DNA of 64,000 nucleotides, from assembly GCF_003390925.1 (NCBI RefSeq), contig NZ_QUBS01000078.1, positions 51,531 to 115,530 of the forward strand, given 5' to 3'. The notes below the pieces were generated by a model. That model made no database searches, had not been told where the DNA came from, and saw only the letters and a list, made by a program, of their open reading frames with translations. Shown here one piece after another: positions 41,134 through 52,222 of the stretch. The first letter of the stretch is position 1. Each line of letters starts with the position of its first letter. The position numbers and the translations under genes are program-made. The stretch comes from Trinickia diaoshuihuensis (GTDB lineage: Bacteria; Pseudomonadota; Gammaproteobacteria; Burkholderiales; Burkholderiaceae).

Positions 41134-43362
41134 TCAGTCTTGCGAGCCGGAGGACGATTCGAGCGCCGGCAACTGCGCGCCGTCTTGCGCGCGGGGATGA
41201 TGGATCGATGGCGGCGCGTCGTGCGGCGCCGCGCCGAGCACGGCGCCGACCGCGTCGCGCACCGTTGCGAATTCCTTGTCGAAGTCGAGCGTTTTACGTG
41301 CCGTCGACATCGCCATCACCACGGTCGTGCCCGTCGCCGCGTCTTTGAGCCAGAACCAGAGCCGCCGCTCGCGCACGTAGAACATCGAGAAGATGCCCGC
41401 GACGAGCAGCAAGCTGCCAAGATACACCACTTTCGTGCCGGGCGCGCGCGTGAGCTGGAACACCGACGCCTGCACCTGTTTGAACGAATCAAGCTGCAAA
41501 TAGACAGGAGATCCGTACAAGAAGCTGTCGGAAAGGGCGTTGATCGAATTCTGCACGAAACGGCTGGCGCTCGGCGTGGCCTTGGCGTCGGGCTCGCCCG
41601 CGCGTTCGCGCGCGAGTTGCCACAAATCCCAGGTCGAACCTTCGAGCATACGCAGTAGCAGCGACGCCGCCTTTTCTTGCTCGCCCTTCGGCACCGAGTG
41701 GTCGATAAACGCGGCGATCGATTGGAACCCGCCCGGTGCCATGCCCGGCGCCATTTTCGTCACGCTGTCGTCGGCGCCCGCGAACAGGTTGAGTACGCGC
41801 GCGGCGCTTTCCTCGAGATGGGTCCGCAGTTCCGGATTCGCATCGGCCACCGAGCGCTCGGCGAACCGATGCGCGGCCTGTGCGCGCAGGCCCGGGTCGG
41901 CCAGCGCGGCACGCAGCCGCATCCATTGCGTCAGGCCGCCTTGCTCGTCGGCGGGGATGCGCAGATAGCGGAACGGATCGTTGGGCGTCGTGCGCATACC
42001 GGCGAGGAAGTAGCGCGCCCCCTCGACCTCGATCGGCAGCATGTAGTTATTGAACTCGCGTGCCTGCCCATCGGTGCCGCGAATCTTGTACTGAACCGAC
42101 GGCCCGACGTTTTGCAGATCCATTTGCTTGGACGACTTGGCGCCCGAGCCGAGCCTGGCGTCGAGCATCTGCTCGACGGAATGATGGACGACGACCCCGC
42201 GCGCATCGGTCTGGCCGCTGCCGTTTGTGATGTTCTCCACGTTGATCGCGCGGAAATCGGCGAACTCCACGGTTTGACCGTTGACGCCGGGCATCGAGGC
42301 CGCAAGCGGCGCCGCGCTGCCGATCGTTCCGGAGACCGGCACCGTCTTCGTCGTATCGCCCGTCATCGGCCAAGCCGTCATCGACATTTGCGAGCCGCCG
42401 TCTTGGAAGCTCGATTGATAGATCGAAACGCCGTCGTATTCGAACGGCTTGTTCACTTCGACGCGCGCCGGGATGCGTTTGCCCGTTTGATGATCGACGA
42501 CGACGATATCGCTTGCGAACAGCTTGGGCATGCCCGTCGAGTAATAGTCGACGATGAACTTCTGGAGCTCGATGGAGAACGGCAGGTCCTGAATCAACGA
42601 GCCGTTCGGCTGATTGAGGATCGCGGTGGACACGTGCTGCCCCTCCGGCACCCAGGCGTAGCCCCGAAATGTCGGGTTGGACGGCGAAAGCCGGTGCGCC
42701 CCCGAAATGTCGTTGATGACCGCGCTCGTGGAGATCGGCGATTTGCCGAACAGCCACATTTGGAATTTGATCGGCAAGTTGCTGTCCATCAGCCCGCCGA
42801 TACAGATCACGACGATCGCCAAGTGCGCAAAGATATAACCGATCTTCGAGAGCGCGCCGCGCTTGGCCGCCACGAGCGTCGCGCCTTCCGTTTCGCGCAC
42901 GACATACCGGTAACCGAGCTTGCCCGCGAGCGCCGACAAACGCTGCGCCGTATCGGCGCGCGCCGCGCCGGCGGCGTACTCGGCCTTATGGTGGAAAGCG
43001 CGCAAGCTGCCTTCGCGCACTTTGTCCTTCCAGCTCTTCATGTCGGCGATCATCTTCGGCGCATTGCGTATCACGCACAGCGAGATCGACACGATCAGAA
43101 AGCCGAGAATCAGCATGAACCACCACGCGCTATACACCGTGAACAGACCGGCCGCGCGGAAGATGTCGGCCCAGAATGGACCGAACTGATTGACGTAGTT
43201 GGGGTAAGGGTCGTCTTGCGTCAGCACGGTCCCCACGATGCTCGCGATCGCCAACACGACGAGCAGCGCGATGGCGAAGCGCATCGAACTCAAAAGCTCG
43301 ATGACATGCGTGAGGACCCGGCGGTCCGACTTCAACTCAAAACCCGACGTACTGACGCTCAT
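41134..43362 (-). CDS. resB: Cytochrome c biogenesis protein ResB (Ccs1)
   Basis: A 742-residue ResB. N-terminal membrane helices include LLSSMRFAIALLVVLAIAS and FTVYSAWWFMLILGFLIVS; there is a large periplasmic domain, and a last helix near the C-terminus. It forms the heme-lyase complex with CcsB. The gene lies between cytochrome c4 and ccsB. The C-terminus has an extra ~70-residue cytoplasmic tail. Confidence 0.94.
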   Translation of the reverse strand: MSVSTSGFELKSDRRVLTHVIELLSSMRFAIALLVVLAIASIVGTVLTQDDPYPNYVNQFGPFWADIFRAAGLFTVYSAWWFMLILGFLIVSISLCVIRNAPKMIADMKSWKDKVREGSLRAFHHKAEYAAGAARADTAQRLSALAGKLGYRYVVRETEGATLVAAKRGALSKIGYIFAHLAIVVICIGGLMDSNLPIKFQMWLFGKSPISTSAVINDISGAHRLSPSNPTFRGYAWVPEGQHVSTAILNQPNGSLIQDLPFSIELQKFIVDYYSTGMPKLFASDIVVVDHQTGKRIPARVEVNKPFEYDGVSIYQSSFQDGGSQMSMTAWPMTGDTTKTVPVSGTIGSAAPLAASMPGVNGQTVEFADFRAINVENITNGSGQTDARGVVVHHSVEQMLDARLGSGAKSSKQMDLQNVGPSVQYKIRGTDGQAREFNNYMLPIEVEGARYFLAGMRTTPNDPFRYLRIPADEQGGLTQWMRLRAALADPGLRAQAAHRFAERSVADANPELRTHLEESAARVLNLFAGADDSVTKMAPGMAPGGFQSIAAFIDHSVPKGEQEKAASLLLRMLEGSTWDLWQLARERAGEPDAKATPSASRFVQNSINALSDSFLYGSPVYLQLDSFKQVQASVFQLTRAPGTKVVYLGSLLLVAGIFSMFYVRERRLWFWLKDAATGTTVVMAMSTARKTLDFDKEFATVRDAVGAVLGAAPHDAPPSIHHPRAQDGAQLPALESSSGSQD

Positions 43363-43468
43363 TCAAACTCCCGTGGACCGGGGCGAGCGCATCGAGGGCC
43401 ACCCAGGTCTCATCCTTCGATCGGCCGGCCGTCGTTGAGCGACGGCCCGGCGCTATCCATCTCGTTAC

Positions 43469-43522
43469 AGCAAAAAAGGGTGAGGGCCGACCGCCGGAGG
43501 CGGTGGCGCTCCCACCCTTGTT
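43469..43522 (-). terminator. Cytochrome c4 terminator
   Basis: On the minus strand a GC-rich stem (outer AAGGGTG / CACCCTT, inner GCCACCGCC / GGCGGTCGG) leads into TTTTTTG, between the cytochrome gene and resB. It may attenuate transcription into resB-ccsB. Confidence 0.65.
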
Positions 43523-43566
43523 GTTCTTGCCGGGAGACCCGGCGCTTCGTTCGTTCCCGGTGGTGC

Positions 43567-44226
43567 TCAGTGCAGGCCGGCGATGTAATCGGCAACCGCC
43601 TTGATCTCGTTATCCGAGAGCCGCGAGGCGATCGCGTGCATTACGTCGCTGTTGTTACGCGCCCCCGGACCCTGCTGGAACGCGTGCAACTGCGTCACCG
43701 TGTAGTCGGCCCACTGCCACGACAAGCGCGGGTACTGCACGGGGATACCCGTCCCCGTCGGCCCGTGGCAAGCGGCGCACGCCGGCACGTTCTTCTCGGC
43801 GATGCCGCCACGGTAAATCTTCTGCCCTTCCTGCACCGCGGCCGGATCGTGCGCGAACCCGGGCTTCGGCGTTTGGCTCGCGAAATACGCGGACACGTTG
43901 ATCATGTCCTGGTCGTTTAGCGCACCCGCCATGCCGGCCATGATGTCGTTCTTGCGCGCGGCCGCTTTCGCGCCCGCTTGCACTTTGAAGTCTTTCAACT
44001 GCTTGACGAGGTAAGCCTGCTGCTGCCCCGCCAATTTCGGAAACGATCCGCTCGCGCTGTTGCCGTCCGCTCCATGACACGCGGCGCATACCTGCGTCGC
44101 GATCGCCTGCCCTCGATTCAAATCCGGCTTCGGAGAATCCGCCGCTCTCGTTTGTGCCGCCAAACTCAACAAACCCGCTGCTGCAACGACCTCAAGCACC
44201 TTCAAAGACTTGCACAGTCGATTCAT
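43567..44226 (-). CDS. Cytochrome c4 (diheme cytochrome c)
   Basis: A 219-residue diheme c-type cytochrome. The signal peptide ends near RAA at residue 29. Two heme sites are CAACH at 47-51 and CAACH at 150-154, each starting a half-molecule with its own Met ligand region (MAGMAG; the second half less clear). It carries electrons in the periplasm to terminal oxidases. The ATG at 44226 is preferred to a GTG two codons upstream. It precedes the cytochrome maturation genes resB-ccsB. Confidence 0.92.
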   Translation of the reverse strand: MNRLCKSLKVLEVVAAAGLLSLAAQTRAADSPKPDLNRGQAIATQVCAACHGADGNSASGSFPKLAGQQQAYLVKQLKDFKVQAGAKAAARKNDIMAGMAGALNDQDMINVSAYFASQTPKPGFAHDPAAVQEGQKIYRGGIAEKNVPACAACHGPTGTGIPVQYPRLSWQWADYTVTQLHAFQQGPGARNNSDVMHAIASRLSDNEIKAVADYIAGLH

Positions 44227-44554
44227 TCGCACACCCGGTTTCGTCTTGTGAGAATAGAGTGTCCTCTAGCGCCCGAATTCGGACGCCGCCCTTGCGGACG
44301 GCGGGATCGCCAAGCGGCCCGGCGTTTTCCCGAGAGGTTGAAGCAAAAACGACAGCAACCGATCACCGCCAAAAGTCGCACGGCCATAAGTGACGAAGCG
44401 CTTGACAAAAGCTTGACAAACACCTCGATCGGTCTCCAGTAAACCGTCGTATTGTACAATAACTCGCTATTCGCCAAGACGCCAGTCGGGCAAGCCCCCG
44501 CCTCGTCCGCGCCGTTCTTCGGGCGCATTCCCGCACTCTCCTTCCTGTCTCGCC

Positions 44555-45199
44555 ATGGCCTTCTTGTTGCACCAAGCCCGCTTCTATACGACCGTCAATC
44601 ATCTGCGCGACCTGCCCGCGACGGTCCAGCCCGAGATCGCCTTCGCCGGACGCTCGAACGCCGGAAAATCGACGGCGATCAACATTTTGTGCAACCAAAA
44701 GCGGCTCGCTTTCGCGAGTAAAACGCCCGGCCGCACGCAGCATATCAACTACTTCAGCGTCGGGCCCGAAGCCGAGCCCGCGGGTTATCTCGTGGACTTG
44801 CCCGGCTACGGCTACGCTGAAGTGCCCGGCGCGGCCAAGGCGCATTGGGAAGCGCTGCTCTCGAGCTACCTGCAAAGCCGCGCCCAGCTTCGCGGGATGG
44901 TGCTGATGATGGACTCGCGGCGCCCGTTGACCGAACTCGACCGGCGCATGATCGAATGGTTCGCGCCCACGGGCAAGCCGATCCATGCGCTCTTGACCAA
45001 GTGCGACAAACTGACGCGCCAAGAAAGCGTCAATGCCCTGCGCGCGACCGAGAAAGGTTTCGCCGAGTATCGGGCCGCCGGGTTCAAGGGCGAACTCTCG
45101 GCGCAGTTGTTCTCGGCGCTCAAGCGCGTCGGCCTCGACGAAGCCCACGCGCGGCTCGAAGGCTGGCTAGCCGGCGAGGGTGCCGCCCGCGACATGTAG
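44555..45199 (+). CDS. engB: Ribosome biogenesis GTPase EngB (YihA/YsxC)
   Basis: A 214-residue GTPase with G1 GRSNAGKS (32-39), a switch I T in KTPGRTQ, G3 DLPGYG (81-86), G4 TKCD (148-151). It acts in 50S subunit assembly. It is divergent from cytochrome c4, a common betaproteobacterial arrangement. Confidence 0.96.
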   Translation: MAFLLHQARFYTTVNHLRDLPATVQPEIAFAGRSNAGKSTAINILCNQKRLAFASKTPGRTQHINYFSVGPEAEPAGYLVDLPGYGYAEVPGAAKAHWEALLSSYLQSRAQLRGMVLMMDSRRPLTELDRRMIEWFAPTGKPIHALLTKCDKLTRQESVNALRATEKGFAEYRAAGFKGELSAQLFSALKRVGLDEAHARLEGWLAGEGAARDM

Positions 45200-45243
45200 T
45201 CGCGGCAGATGCTTGCCAAACCTACGACGAATGCCCATAAAAA

Positions 45244-45266
45244 AACCCGCCGAATGCCGGCGGGTT
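45244..45266 (-). terminator. Terminator oriented against engB
   Basis: A 9-bp stem AACCCGCCG / CGGCGGGTT with a 5-nt loop has seven T on the minus strand, but no T-run on the plus strand after it. It therefore looks like a minus-strand terminator 45 bp past engB, although no minus-strand gene ends here. Confidence 0.55.
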
Positions 45267-45277
45267 GAACAGCCTAA

Positions 45278-46444
<1,167 letters not shown>

Positions 46445-46546
46445 CGATCGCAGCGCCTTCGCGGGGCGATCCTCGCGGTTGCAAGCATGCGGCCGAGGGA
46501 TCGCTCAATCGGAGCGGGTAGCGGCGCCCGCCCCGCACCGCTTGCC

Positions 46547-48400
46547 TCAAGACTGCAATGCGGGCGCGACGCGATCGAGACTACGCAAGAACTTATCGGG
46601 CGACTCGTAGCCGACGACGCGCAGCACTTCCTTGCCCGTGCGGTCGAAGAAGATGATCCCGGGCGGACCGAATAGATCGAAGCGTTTGAGCAAGGCTTGG
46701 TCGTCGACATTGTTCGCCGTGACGTCCGCTCGCAGCAACTGCAACTCGGCAAGCCGCGCCTGTACGCGCTTGTCCGAGAACGTGAAGCGCTCCATTTCCT
46801 TGCAGCTTACGCACCAGTCCGCGTAAAAGTCGAGCATCGCGGGGCGCGTATCGGTCTTCAGCACGGCATCGAGCTTCTCGCTCGACTGAATCGGGGCAAA
46901 TTTCGCTTCGGGCTGCACGGTACCGCTCGTGCCTTGCGGCCCACCGGCTGCGCGCGCGGCCAGCACCTGGAGTGGGTGCACCGGATCGCCCGAACCCGCC
47001 GCCAAGCCGACGAGCAGTGCCGCCGCCCAAATCGCGAGCGCCGCGCCGAGGCCGCGACCCAACCGGCGCCAGACCGAGGGGCCGCCCGCATTGGGCGTGA
47101 AGAGTCCCAACGCCGCCGCCGCGATCAACAGCCATAGCGCGCCGAGCACCATTTGCGCCGCCGACGACAATACGGGCCAGACGATCCAGAGCGCGGCGGC
47201 GAGCAACACGACGCCGAAGAACACCTTGACGCCATCCATCCAGGCGCCCGCGCGCGGCAGCAGCGTGCCGGCGCCCAACCCGATGATGAGCAGCGGGACA
47301 CCGAGGCCGAGTCCCATCGAAAACAATGCCGTGCCGCCGAGAACGGCATTGCCCGTATGCGCGATAAAGGCAAGCACCGCGAACAGCGGCGCCGTCATAC
47401 AAGCGCCGACGACGAGCGCCGAGAGCGCCCCCATGACGGCCACGGCCGCGAAGGTGCCGCCCGAACGCCGGCTCGACGCCTGCGATACGCCGTCTTGCCA
47501 GCGCTGCGGCAGCACGAGATCGACGCCGGCGATCAGCGTCAACGCGAAGGCGGTCAACAGCACGCCAAAAAACCCGAGGACCCAGGGATTCTGCAGCCAG
47601 GCCCCGAGCGACTGCCCGACGAGTGCGGCCGCGATCCCCAGTGCCGTATAGACGAGCGCCATGCCGACGACATAGGCAAGCGACAGGGCGAACCCGCGCG
47701 CGCGCGTGACTTGCGTGCCTTGCCCGATGATGATTGCCGAAACGATCGGGATCATCGGATACGAGCACGGCAGCAGGCTCAATACCAGCCCAGCCAAGAA
47801 ATACAAACCCACGGTGGCGGCGAAACTACCGCCCTGCAATAGCGATTGCGCGTAATCGGCGCTCGTCGCCCGCTCGTACCAAGAGGCCTGCTGCGTCGCG
47901 GCCCCTCCGGTTGGCGCGGCACCGCCCGCATCGGCGTTCAACGCGGCGCCTTTGACGTGATAGACATGGTCGGCAGGCGGATAACAGATGCCGCCGTCGG
48001 CACACCCTTGCGACGTGACGACGAGGTCGAACGGACCCGAGGCGGTCTGAACCGGCACGCGAACGGTCAGATCGCCGCGATAGGTTTCGACGTTCTTCTC
48101 GAACGTCGGATCGAATTTGACGTGACCCGCCGGCATTTGCGCCGCGCCGAGCGTGGCCGTGCCGTTTTTCACCGCGAACTGAAAGCGCTCGCGATACAGG
48201 TAATAGCCATCGGCGACCTTGAAGTGGACATCGACTTCTCGCGGCTTTTCTTCGGCGCTGAAGCGGAACGCGACCGATGGATCGAGAAAATCGTCCGCGT
48301 GCGCCACGCCGGCGAGCCCAGCCCCGAGCGCGGCGCATGCAATGAGAAACACCATGGCGCGTGCGAGCACGCGCGAGAAGTTGGAAAGCGGCTTAAACAT
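46547..48400 (-). CDS. dsbD: Thiol:disulfide interchange protein DsbD
   Basis: A 617-residue three-part DsbD. After the signal peptide comes an N-terminal domain with a Cys pair in QGCADGGICYPP, then eight hydrophobic segments (with GLVLSLLPCSYPMIPIVSA and LVVGACMTAPLFAV), and the C-terminal thioredoxin domain with DWCVSCKEME (Cys530, Cys533). It passes electrons from cytoplasmic thioredoxin to periplasmic substrates, including cytochrome c maturation. The ATG overlaps the cutA 3' end by 8 bp. Confidence 0.95.
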   Translation of the reverse strand: MFKPLSNFSRVLARAMVFLIACAALGAGLAGVAHADDFLDPSVAFRFSAEEKPREVDVHFKVADGYYLYRERFQFAVKNGTATLGAAQMPAGHVKFDPTFEKNVETYRGDLTVRVPVQTASGPFDLVVTSQGCADGGICYPPADHVYHVKGAALNADAGGAAPTGGAATQQASWYERATSADYAQSLLQGGSFAATVGLYFLAGLVLSLLPCSYPMIPIVSAIIIGQGTQVTRARGFALSLAYVVGMALVYTALGIAAALVGQSLGAWLQNPWVLGFFGVLLTAFALTLIAGVDLVLPQRWQDGVSQASSRRSGGTFAAVAVMGALSALVVGACMTAPLFAVLAFIAHTGNAVLGGTALFSMGLGLGVPLLIIGLGAGTLLPRAGAWMDGVKVFFGVVLLAAALWIVWPVLSSAAQMVLGALWLLIAAAALGLFTPNAGGPSVWRRLGRGLGAALAIWAAALLVGLAAGSGDPVHPLQVLAARAAGGPQGTSGTVQPEAKFAPIQSSEKLDAVLKTDTRPAMLDFYADWCVSCKEMERFTFSDKRVQARLAELQLLRADVTANNVDDQALLKRFDLFGPPGIIFFDRTGKEVLRVVGYESPDKFLRSLDRVAPALQS

Positions 48401-48725
48401 GGGTCGGTCGATCGGTCTCGGTCACCACCCAGGCCCCGTATGCGGCCGATGCATTGGCTTGCCACGTCAGCAATTCGGGGGTCTCGTAAGGGTGATTCGC
48501 CGCAATGAATCGCTCGAGCTCGAGCGAGCGCGCGGCGCTGGTTTTGAACAGCAATTGGATTTCGTCCGCGGTTTCCATCTCGCCCTTCCATCGGTAGCGA
48601 GAGCGCACCTTGCCCAATTCCGTCACGCACGCAGCCAAGCGCAACTCCAGCGCGGCATGCGCGAGCTTTTGCGCCGACTCGTCATCGGGAACCGTCGTCA
48701 ACACGAGCACCACAGGCAAGGACAA
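48393..48725 (-). CDS. cutA: Divalent-cation tolerance protein CutA
   Basis: A 110-residue CutA1 with VLTTVPDDESAQKLAHAAL and the conserved SRYRWKGEMETADEIQLLFKT. It is a trimeric cytoplasmic protein of uncertain role, linked to metal tolerance. The start is a TTG at 48725, supported by AGGAAG 5 nt upstream. It is the first gene of cutA-dsbD, a pairing seen in other proteobacteria. Confidence 0.93.
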   Translation of the reverse strand: MSLPVVLVLTTVPDDESAQKLAHAALELRLAACVTELGKVRSRYRWKGEMETADEIQLLFKTSAARSLELERFIAANHPYETPELLTWQANASAAYGAWVVTETDRPTHV

Positions 48726-48861
48726 GGCGTCTTCCTAGAAGCGATCCAACACGCCGCTATCGTATCACCGCCCGCGCTTTCGCCCTCTCGGCCCGCTCAG
48801 CCTGGGCGAGCCGCGTCACTTGGCCGCGCGGGCGCCGTTCTTCCCTGAAATCCGATGCGCA

Positions 48862-48897
48862 AACAAAAAGGGCCAAGCTCACGCTTGACCCCTTGTG
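48862..48897 (-). terminator. rplQ terminator (end of the ribosomal cluster)
   Basis: On the minus strand AAGGGGTCAAGC-GTGA-GCTTGGCCCTT forms a stem with one bulge and is followed by TTTTTGTTTG. It lies 42 bp past rplQ and closes the long ribosomal transcription unit before cutA. Confidence 0.85.
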
Positions 48898-48938
48898 CCG
48901 AATCACTCGAAGGCAAGCCGTGCGGCTTGCCCCGGTCT

Positions 48939-49334
48939 TTATTCAGCTTCTTGCACTTCTTCCGCTTCCACCGGTTCCGGGCGATCGAGCAATTCGACCA
49001 ATGCCATCGGAGCGTTGTCGCCCACGCGGAAACCGAACTTCAGGATGCGCAGATAGCCGCCCGGACGGTTCGCGAAACGCGGACCGAGCACGTCGAACAG
49101 CTTCGTGACGGAGTCGCGATCGCGCAGGCGGTTGAACGCCAGACGACGGTTCGCGAGCGAGGGCTTCTTGCCGAGCGTGATGAGCGGCTCGACAACCTTG
49201 CGGAGTTCCTTCGCCTTCGGCAGCGTCGTCTTGATGACTTCGTGCTCGATCAGCGAGTTGGACATGTTACGGAGCATTGCCAGACGGTGGCTGCTCGTGC
49301 GGTTCAGTTTCCGCAGACCATGACGGTGACGCAT
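48939..49334 (-). CDS. rplQ: Large-subunit ribosomal protein L17
   Basis: A 131-residue L17: [20 protein letters not shown] at the start, with [15 protein letters not shown] following. It binds 23S rRNA. It is last in the alpha operon, but is separated from rpoA by 159 bp that contain a perfect terminator-like hairpin, so its supply may be partly independent. The C-terminus is acidic ([12 protein letters not shown]). Confidence 0.98.
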   Translation of the reverse strand: MRHRHGLRKLNRTSSHRLAMLRNMSNSLIEHEVIKTTLPKAKELRKVVEPLITLGKKPSLANRRLAFNRLRDRDSVTKLFDVLGPRFANRPGGYLRILKFGFRVGDNAPMALVELLDRPEPVEAEEVQEAE

Positions 49335-49416
49335 TTCAGTTCCTTCGTTCGAAGTTTTGATCCAGCTCTTCTATCGTCCCCGCCGAATGAAGCAAGCGGT
49401 GCGGACACGGGCCGGT

Positions 49417-49461
49417 AAGAAAAAAGACAAGACGCGGATTTTAAAGGAAAATCCGCGTCTT
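49417..49461 (-). terminator. Terminator/attenuator between rpoA and rplQ
   Basis: On the minus strand AAGACGCGGATTTT and its perfect 14-bp complement flank a 5-nt loop, followed by GTCTTTTTTCTT. It looks like a strong intrinsic terminator inside what is normally one operon. Confidence 0.8.
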
Positions 49462-49493
49462 TGCCAGACGTGGGGCGCACGCGCCCCGATACA

Positions 49494-50471
49494 TTACTTG
49501 TCGAGACCAGCCGGCGGCCAGTTTTCGAGCTTCATGCCGAGCGTCAAGCCGCGCGACGCGAGCACTTCCTTGATCTCGTTCAGCGACTTGCGGCCCAGGT
49601 TCGGCGTCTTGAGCAGCTCGTTTTCCGTGCGCTGGATCAGATCGCCGATGTAGTAGATGTTCTCGGCCTTCAAGCAGTTGGCCGAGCGCACCGTCAACTC
49701 GAGATCGTCCACCGGACGCAGCAGGATCGGGTCGATCTGCGGCGCGCGCGACGGGGCTTCGGCTGCGGCTTCCGTGCCTTCCAGCGCCGCGAAAACGGCC
49801 AACTGGTCGACCAGAATACGAGCCGATTGACGAATCGCTTCCTCCGGCGAAATCACGCCGTTGGTCTCGATGTTCATCACGAGCTTATCGAGGTCGGTAC
49901 GCTGTTCGACGCGGGCGCTTTCCACGGCGTAGCTCACGCGGCGAACCGGCGAGAACGACGCGTCCAGCACGATGCGGCCGATGATCTTGGCCGTTTCCTC
50001 GCCGTAGCGGCGCACGTTGCCGGGCACATAGCCGCGGCCCTTCTCGACCTTGATCTGCACGTCGAGCTTGCCGCCCTTCGACAGATGCGCCACGACGTGA
50101 TCGGGGTTGATCACTTCGCAATCGTGCGGCAACTCGATGTCGCGAGCCGTCACGACACCTTCGCCTTCCTTGCGCAGCGTGACCGTCACTTCGTCACGGT
50201 TGTGCAGCTTGAAGACGATGCCCTTCATGTTCAAGAGCAGGTTGACGACGTCTTCTTGCACGCCGTCGATCGTCGAGTACTCGTGCACCACGCCTGCGAT
50301 CGTCACTTCCGTCGGCGCATAGCCGACCATCGACGACAGCAGCACGCGCCGAAGCGCGTTGCCCAACGTGTGGCCGTAACCGCGTTCAAACGGTTCCATG
50401 ACCACTTTCGCGTGGCTCTCGCCCAGCGATTCCACAGCGATGATCTTGGGCTTCAACAAACTGGTTTGCAT
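49494..50471 (-). CDS. rpoA: RNA polymerase alpha subunit
   Basis: A 325-residue alpha subunit. The N-terminal assembly domain ([20 protein letters not shown]) and the C-terminal DNA-binding domain ([38 protein letters not shown]) are both complete, joined by an Ala/Glu-rich linker. It nucleates RNA polymerase and contacts UP elements and activators. It follows rpsD by 124 bp in the alpha operon. Confidence 0.99.
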   Translation of the reverse strand: MQTSLLKPKIIAVESLGESHAKVVMEPFERGYGHTLGNALRRVLLSSMVGYAPTEVTIAGVVHEYSTIDGVQEDVVNLLLNMKGIVFKLHNRDEVTVTLRKEGEGVVTARDIELPHDCEVINPDHVVAHLSKGGKLDVQIKVEKGRGYVPGNVRRYGEETAKIIGRIVLDASFSPVRRVSYAVESARVEQRTDLDKLVMNIETNGVISPEEAIRQSARILVDQLAVFAALEGTEAAAEAPSRAPQIDPILLRPVDDLELTVRSANCLKAENIYYIGDLIQRTENELLKTPNLGRKSLNEIKEVLASRGLTLGMKLENWPPAGLDK

Positions 50472-50595
50472 AGGTTTTCCTTTTCAATACCCTCGGCTCG
50501 TTACACCGATAAGGCTGACCGGTCACACCCTGAAAATAAACAGCCGAGGTTCCCCCTTGCGCAACGCAATCGAGGTACCCCGGCCGTAAATCCGA

Positions 50596-51219
50596 TTAGC
50601 GCGAATACAATTCGACGATCAGGCTTTCGTTGATGTCGCCGGCGATATCGCTACGTTCCGGCATCTGCTTGAACGTGCCTTCGAACTTCTTCGCATCGAC
50701 CGCAACCCAGCTCGCGATACCGCTTTGCTCGGCGAGCGACAGCGCTTCGAGAATACGGGCTTGCTTCTTGGCTTGCTCGCGAACGGCGATCACGTCGCCC
50801 GCCTTCACTTGCAGCGACGGAATGTTCGCCACGACGCCGTTCACCGTGATCGCCTTGTGGCTCACGAGCTGGCGTGCTTCGGCGCGCGTCGAGCCGAAGC
50901 CCATGCGATAGACGACGTTGTCGAGACGCGACTCGAGCAATTGCAGCAGGTTTTCACCCGTGTTGCCCTTGCGGCGGTCGGCTTCGGCGAAGTAACGGCG
51001 GAATTGGCGCTCGAGCACGCCGTAGATGCGCTTCACTTTTTGCTTTTCGCGAAGCTGCGTGCCGTAGTCGGACGTACGGGCGCCCGACGTGCGGCCGTGC
51101 TGGCCCGGCTTGCTATCGAGCTTGCACTTGTCGGCGAGCGAGCGGCGCGCGCTCTTCAGGAACAGGTCAGTGCCTTCACGGCGGGACAACTTGGCTTTAG
51201 GGCCGGTATAGCGTGCCAC
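50596..51219 (-). CDS. rpsD: Small-subunit ribosomal protein S4
   Basis: A 207-residue S4 of the zinc-free type (the N-terminal zinc cysteines are absent). It contains the S4 RNA-binding domain [20 protein letters not shown] and SHKAITVNG. In E. coli S4 represses the alpha operon. It is preceded by a 163-bp gap with a perfect hairpin. Confidence 0.99.
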   Translation of the reverse strand: MARYTGPKAKLSRREGTDLFLKSARRSLADKCKLDSKPGQHGRTSGARTSDYGTQLREKQKVKRIYGVLERQFRRYFAEADRRKGNTGENLLQLLESRLDNVVYRMGFGSTRAEARQLVSHKAITVNGVVANIPSLQVKAGDVIAVREQAKKQARILEALSLAEQSGIASWVAVDAKKFEGTFKQMPERSDIAGDINESLIVELYSR

Positions 51220-51334
51220 TTTGCTTTCCTTCTGGTTTAGTCACGCAAACTTTCGTCTGCGCTAGTCCGTTCCCCGGAGGGGACGAACGGTGGGCTTAGT
51301 CAAACACAAACGATGCGCGGACAATGCGCAAATA

Positions 51335-51364
51335 GCCTGTTGGCGCGGGTCAGCGCCAACAGGC
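51335..51364 (-). promoter_or_regulatory. Perfect hairpin in the rpsK-rpsD gap
   Basis: GCCTGTTGGCGC pairs perfectly with GCGCCAACAGGC over 12 bp with a 6-nt loop. After it the minus strand reads TATTTGCG, so there is no strong U-run. It could be an attenuator, an RNA-processing site or an S4-binding element, about 115 nt before rpsD. Confidence 0.5.
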
Positions 51365-51382
51365 GTCATACAGGCGCGCGTC

Positions 51383-51787
51383 TTAGATACGACGACGCTT
51401 CGGCGGACGGCAGCCGTTGTGCGGAACGGGCGTAACGTCGGAGATCGCCGTGATCTTGATGCCAAGACCATGCAGAGCGCGCACCGCCGATTCGCGGCCG
51501 GGGCCGGGGCCCTTGATCCGCACTTCGAGGTTCTTCACGCCGTATTCCATCGCCACGCGACCGGCCGACTCCGCAGCAACCTGCGCCGCGAACGGCGTCG
51601 ACTTGCGCGAGCCCTTGAAGCCCTGGCCACCCGACGTTGCCCAGGCAAGCGCGTTGCCTTGACGGTCGGTGATCGTGATGATGGTGTTGTTGAACGACGC
51701 GTGAACGTGAACCACGCCCTCGGCGACGTTCTTCTTGACCTTCTTGCGAACGCGTTGCGCCGCGGTGTTGTTCGAAGCCTTAGCCAT
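51383..51787 (-). CDS. rpsK: Small-subunit ribosomal protein S11
   Basis: A 134-residue S11: [32 protein letters not shown] and the C-terminal [17 protein letters not shown]. It forms part of the 30S platform near the E site. It is 28 bp after rpsM. Confidence 0.99.
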   Translation of the reverse strand: MAKASNNTAAQRVRKKVKKNVAEGVVHVHASFNNTIITITDRQGNALAWATSGGQGFKGSRKSTPFAAQVAAESAGRVAMEYGVKNLEVRIKGPGPGRESAVRALHGLGIKITAISDVTPVPHNGCRPPKRRRI

Positions 51788-51815
51788 TACGTTTTCCTGT
51801 AACTGTCAGTCGCGC

Positions 51816-52181
51816 TTATTTCTTCAGCGATTGGGCAGCGCGGCGCGGACCCTTGCGCGTACGGGCGTTCGTGCGCGTACGTTGGCCACGCAGGGGCAGA
51901 CCCTTGCGATGACGGACGCCGCGGTAGCAGCCGAGGTCCATCAGACGCTTGATGTTCATCGTCACTTCACGGCGCAGGTCGCCTTCGACAACGAACTTGC
52001 CGACTTCTTCACGCAGCTTTTCGAGATCAGCGTCCGTCAGGTCCTTGACCTTCTTGTTCACTGCGACGCCAGCCGTTTCGCAAATTTGTTGCGAACGCGT
52101 GCGACCGATCCCGTAGATCGCCGTCAGGCCGATCACGGTGTGCTGGTGGTTCGGGATGTTCACCCCTGCAATACGAGCCAT
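51816..52181 (-). CDS. rpsM: Small-subunit ribosomal protein S13
   Basis: A 121-residue S13: [32 protein letters not shown], and the basic tail [18 protein letters not shown]. It lies in the 30S head and contacts the P-site tRNA. It is the first gene of the alpha group, 41 bp after rpmJ. Confidence 0.99.
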   Translation of the reverse strand: MARIAGVNIPNHQHTVIGLTAIYGIGRTRSQQICETAGVAVNKKVKDLTDADLEKLREEVGKFVVEGDLRREVTMNIKRLMDLGCYRGVRHRKGLPLRGQRTRTNARTRKGPRRAAQSLKK

Positions 52182-52222
52182 TGTTTTTCCTCAAACAAAA
52201 AGCGCAAGCAAAAGCGCGGCGT

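Noticed and set aside
46445..46546. Imperfect inverted repeat GCGATCC...GGATCGC between hemB and dsbD
   Set aside because: The arms are short and widely spaced, with no U-run. It may help bidirectional termination but is not supported enough to annotate.
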